The position numbers and the translations under genes were made by a program. A stretch of 12,512 nt of DNA from Desulfobacteraceae bacterium. GTDB taxonomy: Bacteria; Desulfobacterota; Desulfobacteria; Desulfobacterales; Desulfosarcinaceae. This document shows positions 6,380 to 12,512 of this stretch, piece after piece. Position 1 is the stretch's first letter. Every line of letters starts with the position of its first letter. Under the pieces are notes generated by a model. The model was not told where the DNA came from, did no database searches, and worked only from the letters and a program-made list of their open reading frames with translations. The stretch is taken from NCBI GenBank assembly GCA_027031325.1, contig JALVRI010000388.1:1-12512 (forward strand), written 5' to 3'.

Positions 6380-7558
6380 CTAGGGACAGACGGATTTATA
6401 GAACTCGTATTCACCCTTGTCGCTGATCCGGACGATAACGGCACACTTGATGGGATCGCCGTCCTCGGTGAAAGTCATCTGGCCGGTGATTCCCTTGTAA
6501 TTTTTCACCCTGGCCATGGCATCGCGCACGGCTTTACGGTCTTTTTTAATCTTGCCGGTCAGCTTGTCGAGACTTTCGATGGCGGTCTTGACAATTCCCA
6601 GGCTGTCCCAGGTCAGGGCTGCCACATCGTCAGGAACGTAACCGTATTTTTTCTGGTAACGGTCGATGAAAGCCTTGGTGGCACCTGTGGCACCTGCGGC
6701 CGCATAGTGGGTGCTGAAAAAGAGACCGTAACAGTCTTTTCCGCAAAGCTGAACGGTTTCGGCCGATCCCCAGCTGTCACTGCCGACAATGGGGCCCTTC
6801 CAGCCAAGCTCGTGGGCCTGCTGAACGATGAGGGCCACCTCGTTGTAATACTGGGGGGTAAAGAGCACCTGGGCACCTGACTTGATGATCTTGGTCAGCT
6901 GGGAGCTGAAGTCCGTATCTTTGGTGGTGAAACTCTCGTAAGCCACCACCGAACCGGGGCCGTGGAGCTTTTCCCAGGCCTGCTTGAAAAACTCGGCCAG
7001 TCCCTTGGGATAGTCACTGGCGACGTCATACAAGACGGCTGCCTTTTTGAAGCCGAACTCTTCGGTAATGAAATTGGCCAGGACCGGTCCCTGGAAAGGA
7101 TCAAGGAAACAGCCACGAAAAACATAGGGCCTGTCCTTGGTGGTATTGGGATTTGTCGACCAGGGGCTGATCATGGGTGTTTCGTAATTGTTGGCCACAT
7201 CACCGGCAGGGACCGCCTGTTTTGACGACTGGGGGCCAACGATTACCAGAACTTCGTCCTCCGTGATCATCTTGGTATTGGCTTTCACCGCTGACTCGGC
7301 CTTGGCCTCGTTGTCCTCGATCACCAACTCAACGGGGTATTTCTTGCCTCCCACTTCCAGGCCGCCTGCTTTCTTTACATCCTCCAGCCACATCTCCGCG
7401 GCGTATTTGGTGCCTTCACCAACCTTGGGGATATCACCGGTAATCGGGGCGTTGATACCGATCTTGATGACGGTCTTTCTGCCGAAACTCCATGCGTTTG
7501 TAGTAAATGCCAATGCAACCACCAGGCATGCTACAGCCAAAATTGAAAATCTGCGCAT
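6380..7558 (-). CDS. livK: Periplasmic substrate-binding protein of the liv-type importer
   Basis: A 392-aa type I periplasmic binding protein (Leu/Ile/Val-binding family) that would capture the substrate and hand it to LivHM. It starts with a signal peptide: MRRF, a hydrophobic core at about 5-20, then a likely signal peptidase I site near NAWS-FG (24/25). Cys11 lies inside the hydrophobic core, so I do not call it a lipoprotein. Family blocks are IKIGINAPITGDIPKVGEG (31-49), VIVGPQSSKQAVPAGDVANNYETPMISP (105-132), AAVLYDVASDYPKGLAEFF (173-191), PDDVAALTWDSL (309-320) and MTFTEDGDPIK (361-371). The mature form has five cysteines, including the close pair C272/C276. The ATG follows an AAGGAGGAGGG site. 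It is first in the operon. The substrate may be leucine/isoleucine/valine, another amino acid, an amide or an aromatic acid; the sequence does not decide. Confidence 0.92.
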   Translation of the reverse strand: MRRFSILAVACLVVALAFTTNAWSFGRKTVIKIGINAPITGDIPKVGEGTKYAAEMWLEDVKKAGGLEVGGKKYPVELVIEDNEAKAESAVKANTKMITEDEVLVIVGPQSSKQAVPAGDVANNYETPMISPWSTNPNTTKDRPYVFRGCFLDPFQGPVLANFITEEFGFKKAAVLYDVASDYPKGLAEFFKQAWEKLHGPGSVVAYESFTTKDTDFSSQLTKIIKSGAQVLFTPQYYNEVALIVQQAHELGWKGPIVGSDSWGSAETVQLCGKDCYGLFFSTHYAAAGATGATKAFIDRYQKKYGYVPDDVAALTWDSLGIVKTAIESLDKLTGKIKKDRKAVRDAMARVKNYKGITGQMTFTEDGDPIKCAVIVRISDKGEYEFYKSVCP

Positions 7559-7655
7559 CTTCCCTCCTCCTTAGGCAATCAGGGTTTGAACAAAAATAAC
7601 CTGCGCTTAACGTAATCGTTTAAGGTTACACCCAAAACGACCGTTGATCGATAAC

Positions 7656-7682
7656 ATGCCACTTGGCATTTTTCAATGTCAA
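7656..7682 (-). promoter_or_regulatory. TTGACA box next to an inverted repeat upstream of the liv operon
   Basis: On the minus strand a consensus -35 hexamer, TTGACA (7682-7677), is followed by the inverted repeat ATGCCA-AG-TGGCAT (7669-7656), about 100 bp before the binding-protein start. A dyad just downstream of a -35 is a common operator layout. No good -10 lies at 16-18 bp: CATGTT at 18 bp and TGTTAT at 20 bp are both poor. This is a candidate that might need an activator, or be repressed by a regulator at the dyad. Confidence 0.35.
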
Positions 7683-7748
7683 TTTTGGAACTGAACGCCC
7701 TTCATATAATCGAGTAAAATATAATTTAATATCCATAAATTTCTCATT

Positions 7749-7796
7749 AACCGCACTTATAGAGCATTGTTTTGATCACTCCTTTATAAACCGCAC
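7749..7796. repeat. 8-bp direct repeat AACCGCAC, 40 bp apart
   Basis: AACCGCAC occurs at 7749-7756 and 7789-7796. The two copies are offset by exactly 40 bp, near four helical turns, within the AT-rich segment 191-238 bp upstream of the binding-protein start. They stand out from the AT-rich surroundings and could be regulator half-sites on one DNA face. The flanking bases beyond the 8-mer differ. Confidence 0.35.
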
Positions 7797-7815
7797 ATTT
7801 GCAGGATTCCTGTTG

Positions 7816-7831
7816 AAAAAAGGCTTGGCCT
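7816..7831 (-). terminator. Weak candidate terminator after the housekeeping block
   Basis: On the minus strand AGGC-CAA-GCCT forms a 4-bp stem with a 3-nt loop, followed by TTTTT (six T counting the stem end). The stem is short, so it would be inefficient. It lies about 250 bp beyond the 67-codon gene. It is the only hairpin plus T-tract I find in the gap in this direction. Confidence 0.22.
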
Positions 7832-8080
7832 GCCGATTGTCGTACTGACAGCACTGCCTTAAGGCACGGAACCCAACGGTTTGAACCCGGATTTTGCAGC
7901 CGGCGAGTTTGGCGCAGATGCGAGTTGGTGTTTGTCGAAAAAGGGCCTGATCATGGGGTGGAACTTGCCGGTCCGAAACCGCCTGACCGGACGCCTTGGG
8001 GCCCACCATTGCCGCAGACCTGACCATTCCAAGCTCAATGGCCGGCCGATAATTTTGGCCTGAGATTGTTGCCTTGGCAA

Positions 8081-8284
8081 TTACTGACTTTTATTCATAA
8101 GTTGCCTGGCTATAACCAGAATATTTTTACCGGTGCGGCGGGCGATCTCTTTGGCCTGGTCGACTATGGCTGTTGCCTGACGCAGCAACTCCCGTTGCTC
8201 GGGAACCTCGATTTTATTTTGCTCGTAACGCCATTTCAATAAGCGGGTCACGATCTCAATCTGCCTGTTTCTGAAAAAACCCAT
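8081..8284 (-). CDS. Small hypothetical protein (67 aa) downstream of pyk
   Basis: I do not recognise a family. The product is basic and very likely all-helical and soluble, with no signal peptide, membrane segment or cysteines. It has one probable helix with RNRQIEIVTRLLKWRYEQNK (5-24) and a second long one from about 28 to 62 with heptad-like hydrophobic spacing (LLRQATAIVDQAKEIARR), so a helical hairpin or coiled-coil dimer is plausible. The ATG at 8284 is the first start after an in-frame stop. Its ribosome site is poor: an AAGGAG lies 18 nt upstream, too far by usual rules. It follows pyk by 60 bp on the same strand. I judge it real because of its protein-like composition and operon position, but it could be non-coding. 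Confidence 0.6.
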   Translation of the reverse strand: MGFFRNRQIEIVTRLLKWRYEQNKIEVPEQRELLRQATAIVDQAKEIARRTGKNILVIARQLMNKSQ

Positions 8285-8344
8285 AGCCGAACGTTATCCC
8301 AACTCCTTGTCTGCCCCTCCAGTTACCTCAAACAAAGCTTTTGA

Positions 8345-9754
8345 TCAAACCGTCTTGACCCAAAGCATGTTGGTCGTTCCCTGGGCCCAAAGGGGGCGGC
8401 CCGCGGTTACCACAACCTTTTCGCCCGGCTTGCAGTGTTCCTCCTTGACCACCATTTGGGCCGCATTTTCCACCAGTTGATCGGTGTCTTCCTCCAGTGA
8501 CCAGCCGTAGGGCAGGCACCCCCAGTAAAGGGCCAATTTCCTGACAGCCTTTGGGTCCGGGCATAAGGCAATAATCGGTGACCTGGGACGATAGCGCGCC
8601 AGATGGGTAGCGGTCAGCCCTGAACGGGTGGTCGCCACGATGGCGGAGGCCGCAAGCCTCCGGGCCAGGACACAGGCGGCATAGGCGACAGATTGAGAAA
8701 CACCTTCCTGGGCCACCAGTTCAAGGTACTTGCCGTGGGGATATTTTTTCTCGGCACTGGTGATGATTTTGTTCATGAAGCTGACCGACTCGATCGGGTA
8801 GGCCCCGGAAGCGGTCTCTTCGGAAAGCATCACCGCATCGGCCCCGTCCAGGACTGCATTGGCCACATCGGTAGCCTCGGCCCGGGTGGGCCTGGGCGCA
8901 TCGACCATGGAACGCAGCATCTGGGTGGCGATTATGGCCGGTTTCCCGGCCTGGTTGGCGCAACGAACCAAATGCTTCTGGACATTGGGCACCTCTTCCA
9001 GGGCTATCTCCACCCCCAGATCACCCCTGGCCACCATGATCCCATCGGCGGCATCAATGATGGCGTCTATATGTTCCAGGGCTTCGTGCTTTTCGATCTT
9101 GGCAATCACCGGCGTATGCTTGCCCTTGCCGGCGATCAGGCTTTTTATATCCAGAATATCTTTTGCCGTACGCACAAATGAAAGGGCAACGTAATCGACC
9201 CCGGCCTCCAGCCCGAACACCAAGTCCTCTTTGTCCTTTTCAGTCATCGAAGGCACTGAAATGCTGCTGGAAGGAAGGTTGATTCCTTTATGGGATGTCA
9301 GCAGGCCGCCGGTGATCACCTCGGCCTCGATTGTATCGGCGGTCGTCTTTTTCACCACCAGCTCCATCATCCCATCTGCCAGCAGGATAGGATCTCCGGG
9401 CTTTACTTCCCGGGCAAGGTTGGAGTAGCTGACCGCAACCCGGTTCTGATCGATGCGGGTTTGTCCGGTGCTCAAGAAAAGCTTGTGTCCCGGCTCCAGG
9501 CGTAGTCCGGGTTCTGGAATCTCGCCCACCCTGATCTTCGGGCCGCAAAGGTCCTGCAAAACGGCCACCGGGCGCCCAAGGGCCTCGGAGCGCTTTCTGA
9601 GCAGAGCAATTTTTTCCTGGTGGCCGGAATGGGTCCCGTGTGAAAAATTCAGGCGGGCCACACTCATTCCGGCCCCTATCATCCCGTCGACAACTTTCCG
9701 GCTGCTGCTTGCCGGCCCGATGGTGCAAACAATCTTCGTCTTCGGAATCTTCAT
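8345..9754 (-). CDS. pyk: Pyruvate kinase
   Basis: This glycolytic enzyme converts phosphoenolpyruvate and ADP to pyruvate and ATP in the cytoplasm. At 469 aa it is the standard form without the extra C-terminal PEP-utiliser-like domain of many Firmicutes. Visible segments are TKIVCTIGPAS (6-16), ARLNFSHG (33-40), LQDLCGPKIRVG (66-77), the active-site IAKIEKHE (217-224, Lys219, Glu221), ARGDLGVEI (242-250, Asp245) and ATQMLRSM with PRPTRAEATDVANAVLDGADAVMLSEET. Two positions depart from the textbook forms: Arg281 where ATQMLESM is usual, and SEET where SGET is usual. Both are seen as variants, as far as I recall. The ATG at 9754 is chosen over the TTG at 9778 because a GGGAGGGG site lies just upstream and it overlaps the holA stop as ATGA, which implies coupled translation. 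Confidence 0.96.
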   Translation of the reverse strand: MKIPKTKIVCTIGPASSSRKVVDGMIGAGMSVARLNFSHGTHSGHQEKIALLRKRSEALGRPVAVLQDLCGPKIRVGEIPEPGLRLEPGHKLFLSTGQTRIDQNRVAVSYSNLAREVKPGDPILLADGMMELVVKKTTADTIEAEVITGGLLTSHKGINLPSSSISVPSMTEKDKEDLVFGLEAGVDYVALSFVRTAKDILDIKSLIAGKGKHTPVIAKIEKHEALEHIDAIIDAADGIMVARGDLGVEIALEEVPNVQKHLVRCANQAGKPAIIATQMLRSMVDAPRPTRAEATDVANAVLDGADAVMLSEETASGAYPIESVSFMNKIITSAEKKYPHGKYLELVAQEGVSQSVAYAACVLARRLAASAIVATTRSGLTATHLARYRPRSPIIALCPDPKAVRKLALYWGCLPYGWSLEEDTDQLVENAAQMVVKEEHCKPGEKVVVTAGRPLWAQGTTNMLWVKTV

Positions 9755-11148
9755 TTGCCCCTCCCTTGCTGGGCGCAAATTTTCAGCAGTACGTTTTCCA
9801 GGACCAGGGCCGGACGGCGGGAAGAACTTTTCAGTTGGATATCGGCAAGATTCAGCAGCACCATGGCATCAACCAGCTCTGCCTTTTCGAAACCACCGGC
9901 CCTGCGCAAAGTCTGGTATACAGGATACGTGCTGCGTGGATTGCTTGCAAGAAAAAGATCGCTTGCGTTTTTCCGGCTGACACCCCGCCCCTGGGTGAGC
10001 TTGTCGTATTCCAGGACATCCGGCCAGATTACCTGTTTAAAGCGGGGATAATTCATTTTCGGATCCCACTTGCCTTGCGGCAGGCTGTCGAGAAAAGTCC
10101 TTGCGATCAGCAGTTTTCTTACCTGATTGACCATGGCGGCCAATATTTGGAGGGGATGGACCCCTGCATCCAGGAGGCTATGAAGGTAAAAAACGGCCCT
10201 GGCGGCATCCCGGTCGGCTACGGCGTTGGTGAATTCGAATATGGGGTCAACCCGGGAACGGTTTACTACCCGGGCCACGTCGGCCGCCTGGATGACATCT
10301 TTGGAGCCGACGTAATCTATTACTTTCTCCAGGTCCTTTACAAACCGCCGCGGCTCGAAGCCGCAACGTTGCCAAAGTTCCTCGAAAACCCCGGGTGCTG
10401 CCCTTTTTTTTGCTTCTGTCAAAAGCTGCTGCATATTGTCGCGCAATACCGCCTGCTGTTCCTGTTGGTCAGCAGCCCGGCTGCCCCTGGCAACGGAACA
10501 ATCCACCACCAGGCCCTTGGCGGCTATGGTCTTGTAAAGGCTGCGGCGCTTGTCGACCGTATCTGTGGTGATAATCAGGTAATGCTGTTCGGGAAACCCG
10601 CGGGAGATTGCCTTTTCGAGCCTCGCCGCCCAATTTTCCGCCGGACCGCCCCGCAAACCCCGGCTGCGGCAAATCTGGGCCAACTCGGCCAGCATATCCC
10701 GAGAAAAGCCGGCCAGGCAGGACGGAAGCTTTCGCCCTGAATCCAGCTCTGCCGGATCTGTTCCGGTCATTGCGCAAATATCGGCCAGGCGCCTGGCGGC
10801 TGCCAGCTTGCTTCCCTGGCTGTAGCGCTCGGCCATGGCCGCCGCCAGTTTTTTTTCGTTTTCTTTGGGGTAAAAAAGGGAACTGTCCTTTAGGATGACA
10901 ACTTTCAAAGAAGCGAGCAGACCATAGGTATTGAGCTTTTCTATTACTTCGGCCGTCTCCTCGACGGCCCCTTCGACCAGCTCGCAGTGAAGCTGGCGAT
11001 CGAGATCGCCCAGCAGGCACTCCAGGATCCGGTCGCAGGCCTGCTCCACAAGCAGGTCCTCACCATACAGCAGGAAGACCGCCGGAAGCCCGGCCCGATC
11101 GTCCAGCAACTTTCCATGGATAAAGAGTTTGAACTGGATTTCGCTCAT
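9751..11148 (-). CDS. holA: HolA: DNA polymerase III delta subunit (clamp loader), long form
   Basis: Delta opens the beta sliding clamp within the clamp-loader complex at the replication fork. The N-terminal segment AVFLLYGEDLLVEQACDRIL (23-42) matches the family's degenerate P-loop region. GLLASLKVVILKD (76-88) and HYLIITTDTVDKRRSLYK (189-206) frame domain I. FVKDLEKVIDYVGSKDVIQAADVARVVNRSRVDPIFEFTNAV (269-310) and LLDAGVHPLQILAAMVNQVRKLLIAR (325-350) are the typical middle and collar-domain blocks. At 465 aa it is about 120 residues longer than the E. coli protein. Much of the excess lies between 90 and 185, where the usual short segment is expanded. No stronger start than ATG 11148 is visible, and its ribosome site is weak. 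It lies 90 bp after lspA and overlaps pyk by 4 nt. Confidence 0.9.
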   Translation of the reverse strand: MSEIQFKLFIHGKLLDDRAGLPAVFLLYGEDLLVEQACDRILECLLGDLDRQLHCELVEGAVEETAEVIEKLNTYGLLASLKVVILKDSSLFYPKENEKKLAAAMAERYSQGSKLAAARRLADICAMTGTDPAELDSGRKLPSCLAGFSRDMLAELAQICRSRGLRGGPAENWAARLEKAISRGFPEQHYLIITTDTVDKRRSLYKTIAAKGLVVDCSVARGSRAADQQEQQAVLRDNMQQLLTEAKKRAAPGVFEELWQRCGFEPRRFVKDLEKVIDYVGSKDVIQAADVARVVNRSRVDPIFEFTNAVADRDAARAVFYLHSLLDAGVHPLQILAAMVNQVRKLLIARTFLDSLPQGKWDPKMNYPRFKQVIWPDVLEYDKLTQGRGVSRKNASDLFLASNPRSTYPVYQTLRRAGGFEKAELVDAMVLLNLADIQLKSSSRRPALVLENVLLKICAQQGRGK

Positions 11149-11238
11149 GGCCTCATGCTTACTTCGGGTTTCAGCATGCTCCCCCGCCAGGCTTGGCCGA
11201 TCAAAACCGGATTATGGACTTCAAATTATGGCCAGGTG

Positions 11239-11748
11239 TCAATATGGAATTTTTTTCAACACCAGGTGCAACAGGAAAATCGCCACTCCGGTGGTAATGG
11301 CGCTGTCTGCCAGGTTGAAAGCCGGCCAGTGATGGGACCCTAAATAGAAATCAAGAAAATCGACTACTTGACCGAATCTTATCCTGTCCGCCAGGTTACC
11401 GAGAGCCCCTCCGCAGACAAGGGCCAGGGCCACCTGGAGTAGCTTGTGGGTATCGGGTGTTTGGCATAGAAAATAGAATATGATCACAAGGGTAATCAGG
11501 CCGAAACACAGGAAAAACAGATTCAGCCATGGGCTTTCCCCCTGAGCCAGGAAACCGAATGCCCCGCCGGGATTGTAAAGATGGGTCAGGGAGAAAAAAC
11601 CATCGATTACTTCTACCTGCCCATACCTGGGAATTGCAGCAATGACAAGCTGCTTTGTCAGCTGGTCCAGTCCGCTCACAATCGCGGTGATCAACAGGAA
11701 ACGTCTGAGCCTGGGCCTTGTCATGCCGGCGGTGGCCTTGGCCTTCAT
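11239..11748 (-). CDS. lspA: LspA: prolipoprotein signal peptidase (signal peptidase II)
   Basis: This inner-membrane aspartyl protease cleaves the signal peptide from lipid-modified prolipoproteins. With the chosen start it is 169 aa, the usual length. There are four hydrophobic segments (about 17-38, 74-95, 103-120, 148-165). Both catalytic aspartates are in place: GNLADRIRFGQVVDFLDF (Asp121) and AFNLADSA (Asp148). The motif LYNPGGAFGFL (58-67) corresponds to the family's NxGAAF segment, and DQLTK (28-32) is typical. I chose the ATG at 11748, only 4 nt after the ileS stop. The longer frame starting at 11826 would run 74 nt into ileS and add a non-hydrophobic tail. No strong Shine-Dalgarno site is seen, so translation probably depends on ileS. 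ileS-lspA is a common bacterial pair. Confidence 0.95.
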   Translation of the reverse strand: MKAKATAGMTRPRLRRFLLITAIVSGLDQLTKQLVIAAIPRYGQVEVIDGFFSLTHLYNPGGAFGFLAQGESPWLNLFFLCFGLITLVIIFYFLCQTPDTHKLLQVALALVCGGALGNLADRIRFGQVVDFLDFYLGSHHWPAFNLADSAITTGVAIFLLHLVLKKIPY

Positions 11749-11752
11749 CGAG

Positions 11753-12512
11753 TCAGCTTTCTGCTTGCGCCAATTGCTCGATACAACGCCCGCAAATTCC
11801 GGGATGTTTGTCATCGCTTCCGACACTCAAGTCATGGACCCAGCACCGCTGGCACTTGGATCCCTCGGCCGGCTTGACCTGAACGTAGACCCGGTTCTCA
11901 TGATTCAGATCGGGATCTTCGAGCTTGCCTTGGGCCAACTCGGCCTGGGAGACGATGAAGATCGAGCGCAATTGAGCGCGGTAAGGTTCAAGCAGTTCAA
12001 AACGCTTCTGGTCTACAGCCAGGCTGACCCTGGCATCCAGCGAATGACCGATCAGCTTATCGGCCCTGGCCTGCTCCAGGGCCTTGGTGACCAGGGACCT
12101 AACTTCCAGAATCGTTTCCCACCTGCGCCCAAGTTCGTCATCATGCCAATCAGGATTGGGAGCAGGCATGCCGGCCAAGTGCACGCTGGCCTCCTTTTGG
12201 CCATTGTCGGGCATGTAGCGCCAGATCTCTTCGGCGGTAAAAACCAAAATGGGGGCCATCAGACGCGCCAAGTGGTCCAGGATATGATAAATGGCCGTCT
12301 GGGCACTGCGCCTTGGCGTGGATGAGGGGGCACTGGTATAGAGCCGGTCCTTGAGAATATCCAGATAAAAGGCCGACAGGTCGATGGCGCAGAAATTGTG
12401 CAGGCTGTGATGAATTACGTGGAACTCGAACTTTTCGTAAGCCTTGGCCGATTTTTCCACAAGTTGCCGGAGCAGGTGGAGGGCAAAGCGGTCGATATCC
12501 TCCATCTTCCTG
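11753..12512 (-). CDS. ileS: IleS: isoleucyl-tRNA synthetase, C-terminal part (cut by window edge)
   Basis: The last 252 or so codons of the enzyme that charges tRNA-Ile; the catalytic HIGH and KMSKS motifs and the editing domain lie outside the window. What remains is the anticodon-binding helical domain, with DRFALHLLRQLVEKSAKAYEKFEFHVIHHSLHNFCAIDLSAFYLDILKDRLY, then LARLMAPILVFTAEEIWRYMP. It ends with a zinc-binding motif of the bacterial type: CQRCW and, 17 residues later, CGRC, near the end of the protein. The frame stays open to the edge (Arg-Lys precede the first internal Met), so the gene continues. It is the most upstream gene seen in the housekeeping operon. Confidence 0.96.
   Translation of the reverse strand, partial: RKMEDIDRFALHLLRQLVEKSAKAYEKFEFHVIHHSLHNFCAIDLSAFYLDILKDRLYTSAPSSTPRRSAQTAIYHILDHLARLMAPILVFTAEEIWRYMPDNGQKEASVHLAGMPAPNPDWHDDELGRRWETILEVRSLVTKALEQARADKLIGHSLDARVSLAVDQKRFELLEPYRAQLRSIFIVSQAELAQGKLEDPDLNHENRVYVQVKPAEGSKCQRCWVHDLSVGSDDKHPGICGRCIEQLAQAES

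Larger units (their letters stand above)
7559..8080. other. 522-bp non-coding gap between the housekeeping block and the liv operon
   Basis: No convincing gene is present. The part from about 7850 to 8080 is GC-rich and open in three frames, but none of those frames has a ribosome site or a recognisable protein. The part from 7559 to about 7800 is AT-rich and looks like the control region of the liv operon, with the dyad, TTGACA box and direct repeats listed separately. I see no tRNA, riboswitch or leader peptide rich in branched-chain residues. A small RNA cannot be excluded. Confidence 0.6.

Noticed and set aside
7747..7785. Tiny leader-like frame (six codons, MLYKCG) with an AAAGGAG site upstream of the liv operon
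   Set aside because: It is very short, has an 11-nt spacing, holds only one branched-chain codon, and shows no attenuator hairpins or T-tract after it.
7776..8027. Possible 83-aa protein in the gap (also 7859-8080 on minus and 7881-8063 on plus)
   Set aside because: None has a ribosome site, recognisable domain or regular protein composition, and the competing frames overlap. The GC-rich island itself is reported instead.
8345..9778. TTG start for pyk at 9778
   Set aside because: The added residues encode the Shine-Dalgarno region itself. The ATG at 9754 follows that site and begins at the conserved KTKIVCTIGP.
9640..10740. 366-codon open frame on the plus strand across holA and pyk
   Set aside because: It is antisense to two firmly identified genes and its translation resembles no protein. 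It is a codon-bias shadow.
11149..11238. Promoter for holA (TTGACA near 11240 on the minus strand, CATAAT downstream)
   Set aside because: The spacing between the boxes is about 20 bp and the -35 overlaps the end of lspA. This is not good enough to call.
11753..11826. Longer LspA start at 11826 overlapping ileS
   Set aside because: The extra 26 residues are hydrophilic and come from the ileS coding region. The ATG at 11748 gives the normal family length and 4-nt spacing.

Overview
The window holds two blocks of genes, all on the minus strand, so transcription runs from high to low coordinates. Gene content (complete five-gene liv-type transporter, a long HolA, dense GC-rich genes with good Shine-Dalgarno sites) fits a Gram-negative bacterium. 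The long HolA, the FolD loop type and several liv variants lean towards the Desulfobacterota (former Deltaproteobacteria). That placement is an inference from protein character, not from a marker gene.

Block 1 (12512 down to 8081) is housekeeping: the 3' part of ileS (cut by the window edge), lspA, holA, pyk and a 67-codon gene of unknown function. ileS-lspA are 4 nt apart and holA-pyk overlap as ATGA. This points to an operon joining tRNA charging, lipoprotein maturation, DNA polymerase clamp loading and glycolysis.

A 522-bp gap (7559-8080) separates the blocks. Its half next to the 67-codon gene is GC-rich, open in several frames and bounded by short repeats. The half next to the transporter is AT-rich and carries an 8-bp direct repeat 40 bp apart and a dyad beside a TTGACA box. 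It is the likely control region of block 2.

Block 2 (7558 down to 216) is a complete branched-chain amino acid type (HAAT family) ABC importer: periplasmic binding protein, permeases LivH and LivM, ATPases LivG and LivF. argC (arginine biosynthesis) follows 39 bp later, then folD (one-carbon metabolism) after a 221-bp gap with its own possible control site. Two strong GC-rich hairpins lie between the binding-protein gene and livH, where transporter operons often uncouple expression of the binding protein from the membrane parts. A good intrinsic terminator (134-181) closes the block after folD. At the left edge, an AAGGAGG site suggests that another minus-strand gene starts just outside the window.

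I see no mobile element with a transposase, no CRISPR, no tRNA or rRNA and no defence genes. This is largely ordinary core genome, and the points worth a second look are mostly intergenic.
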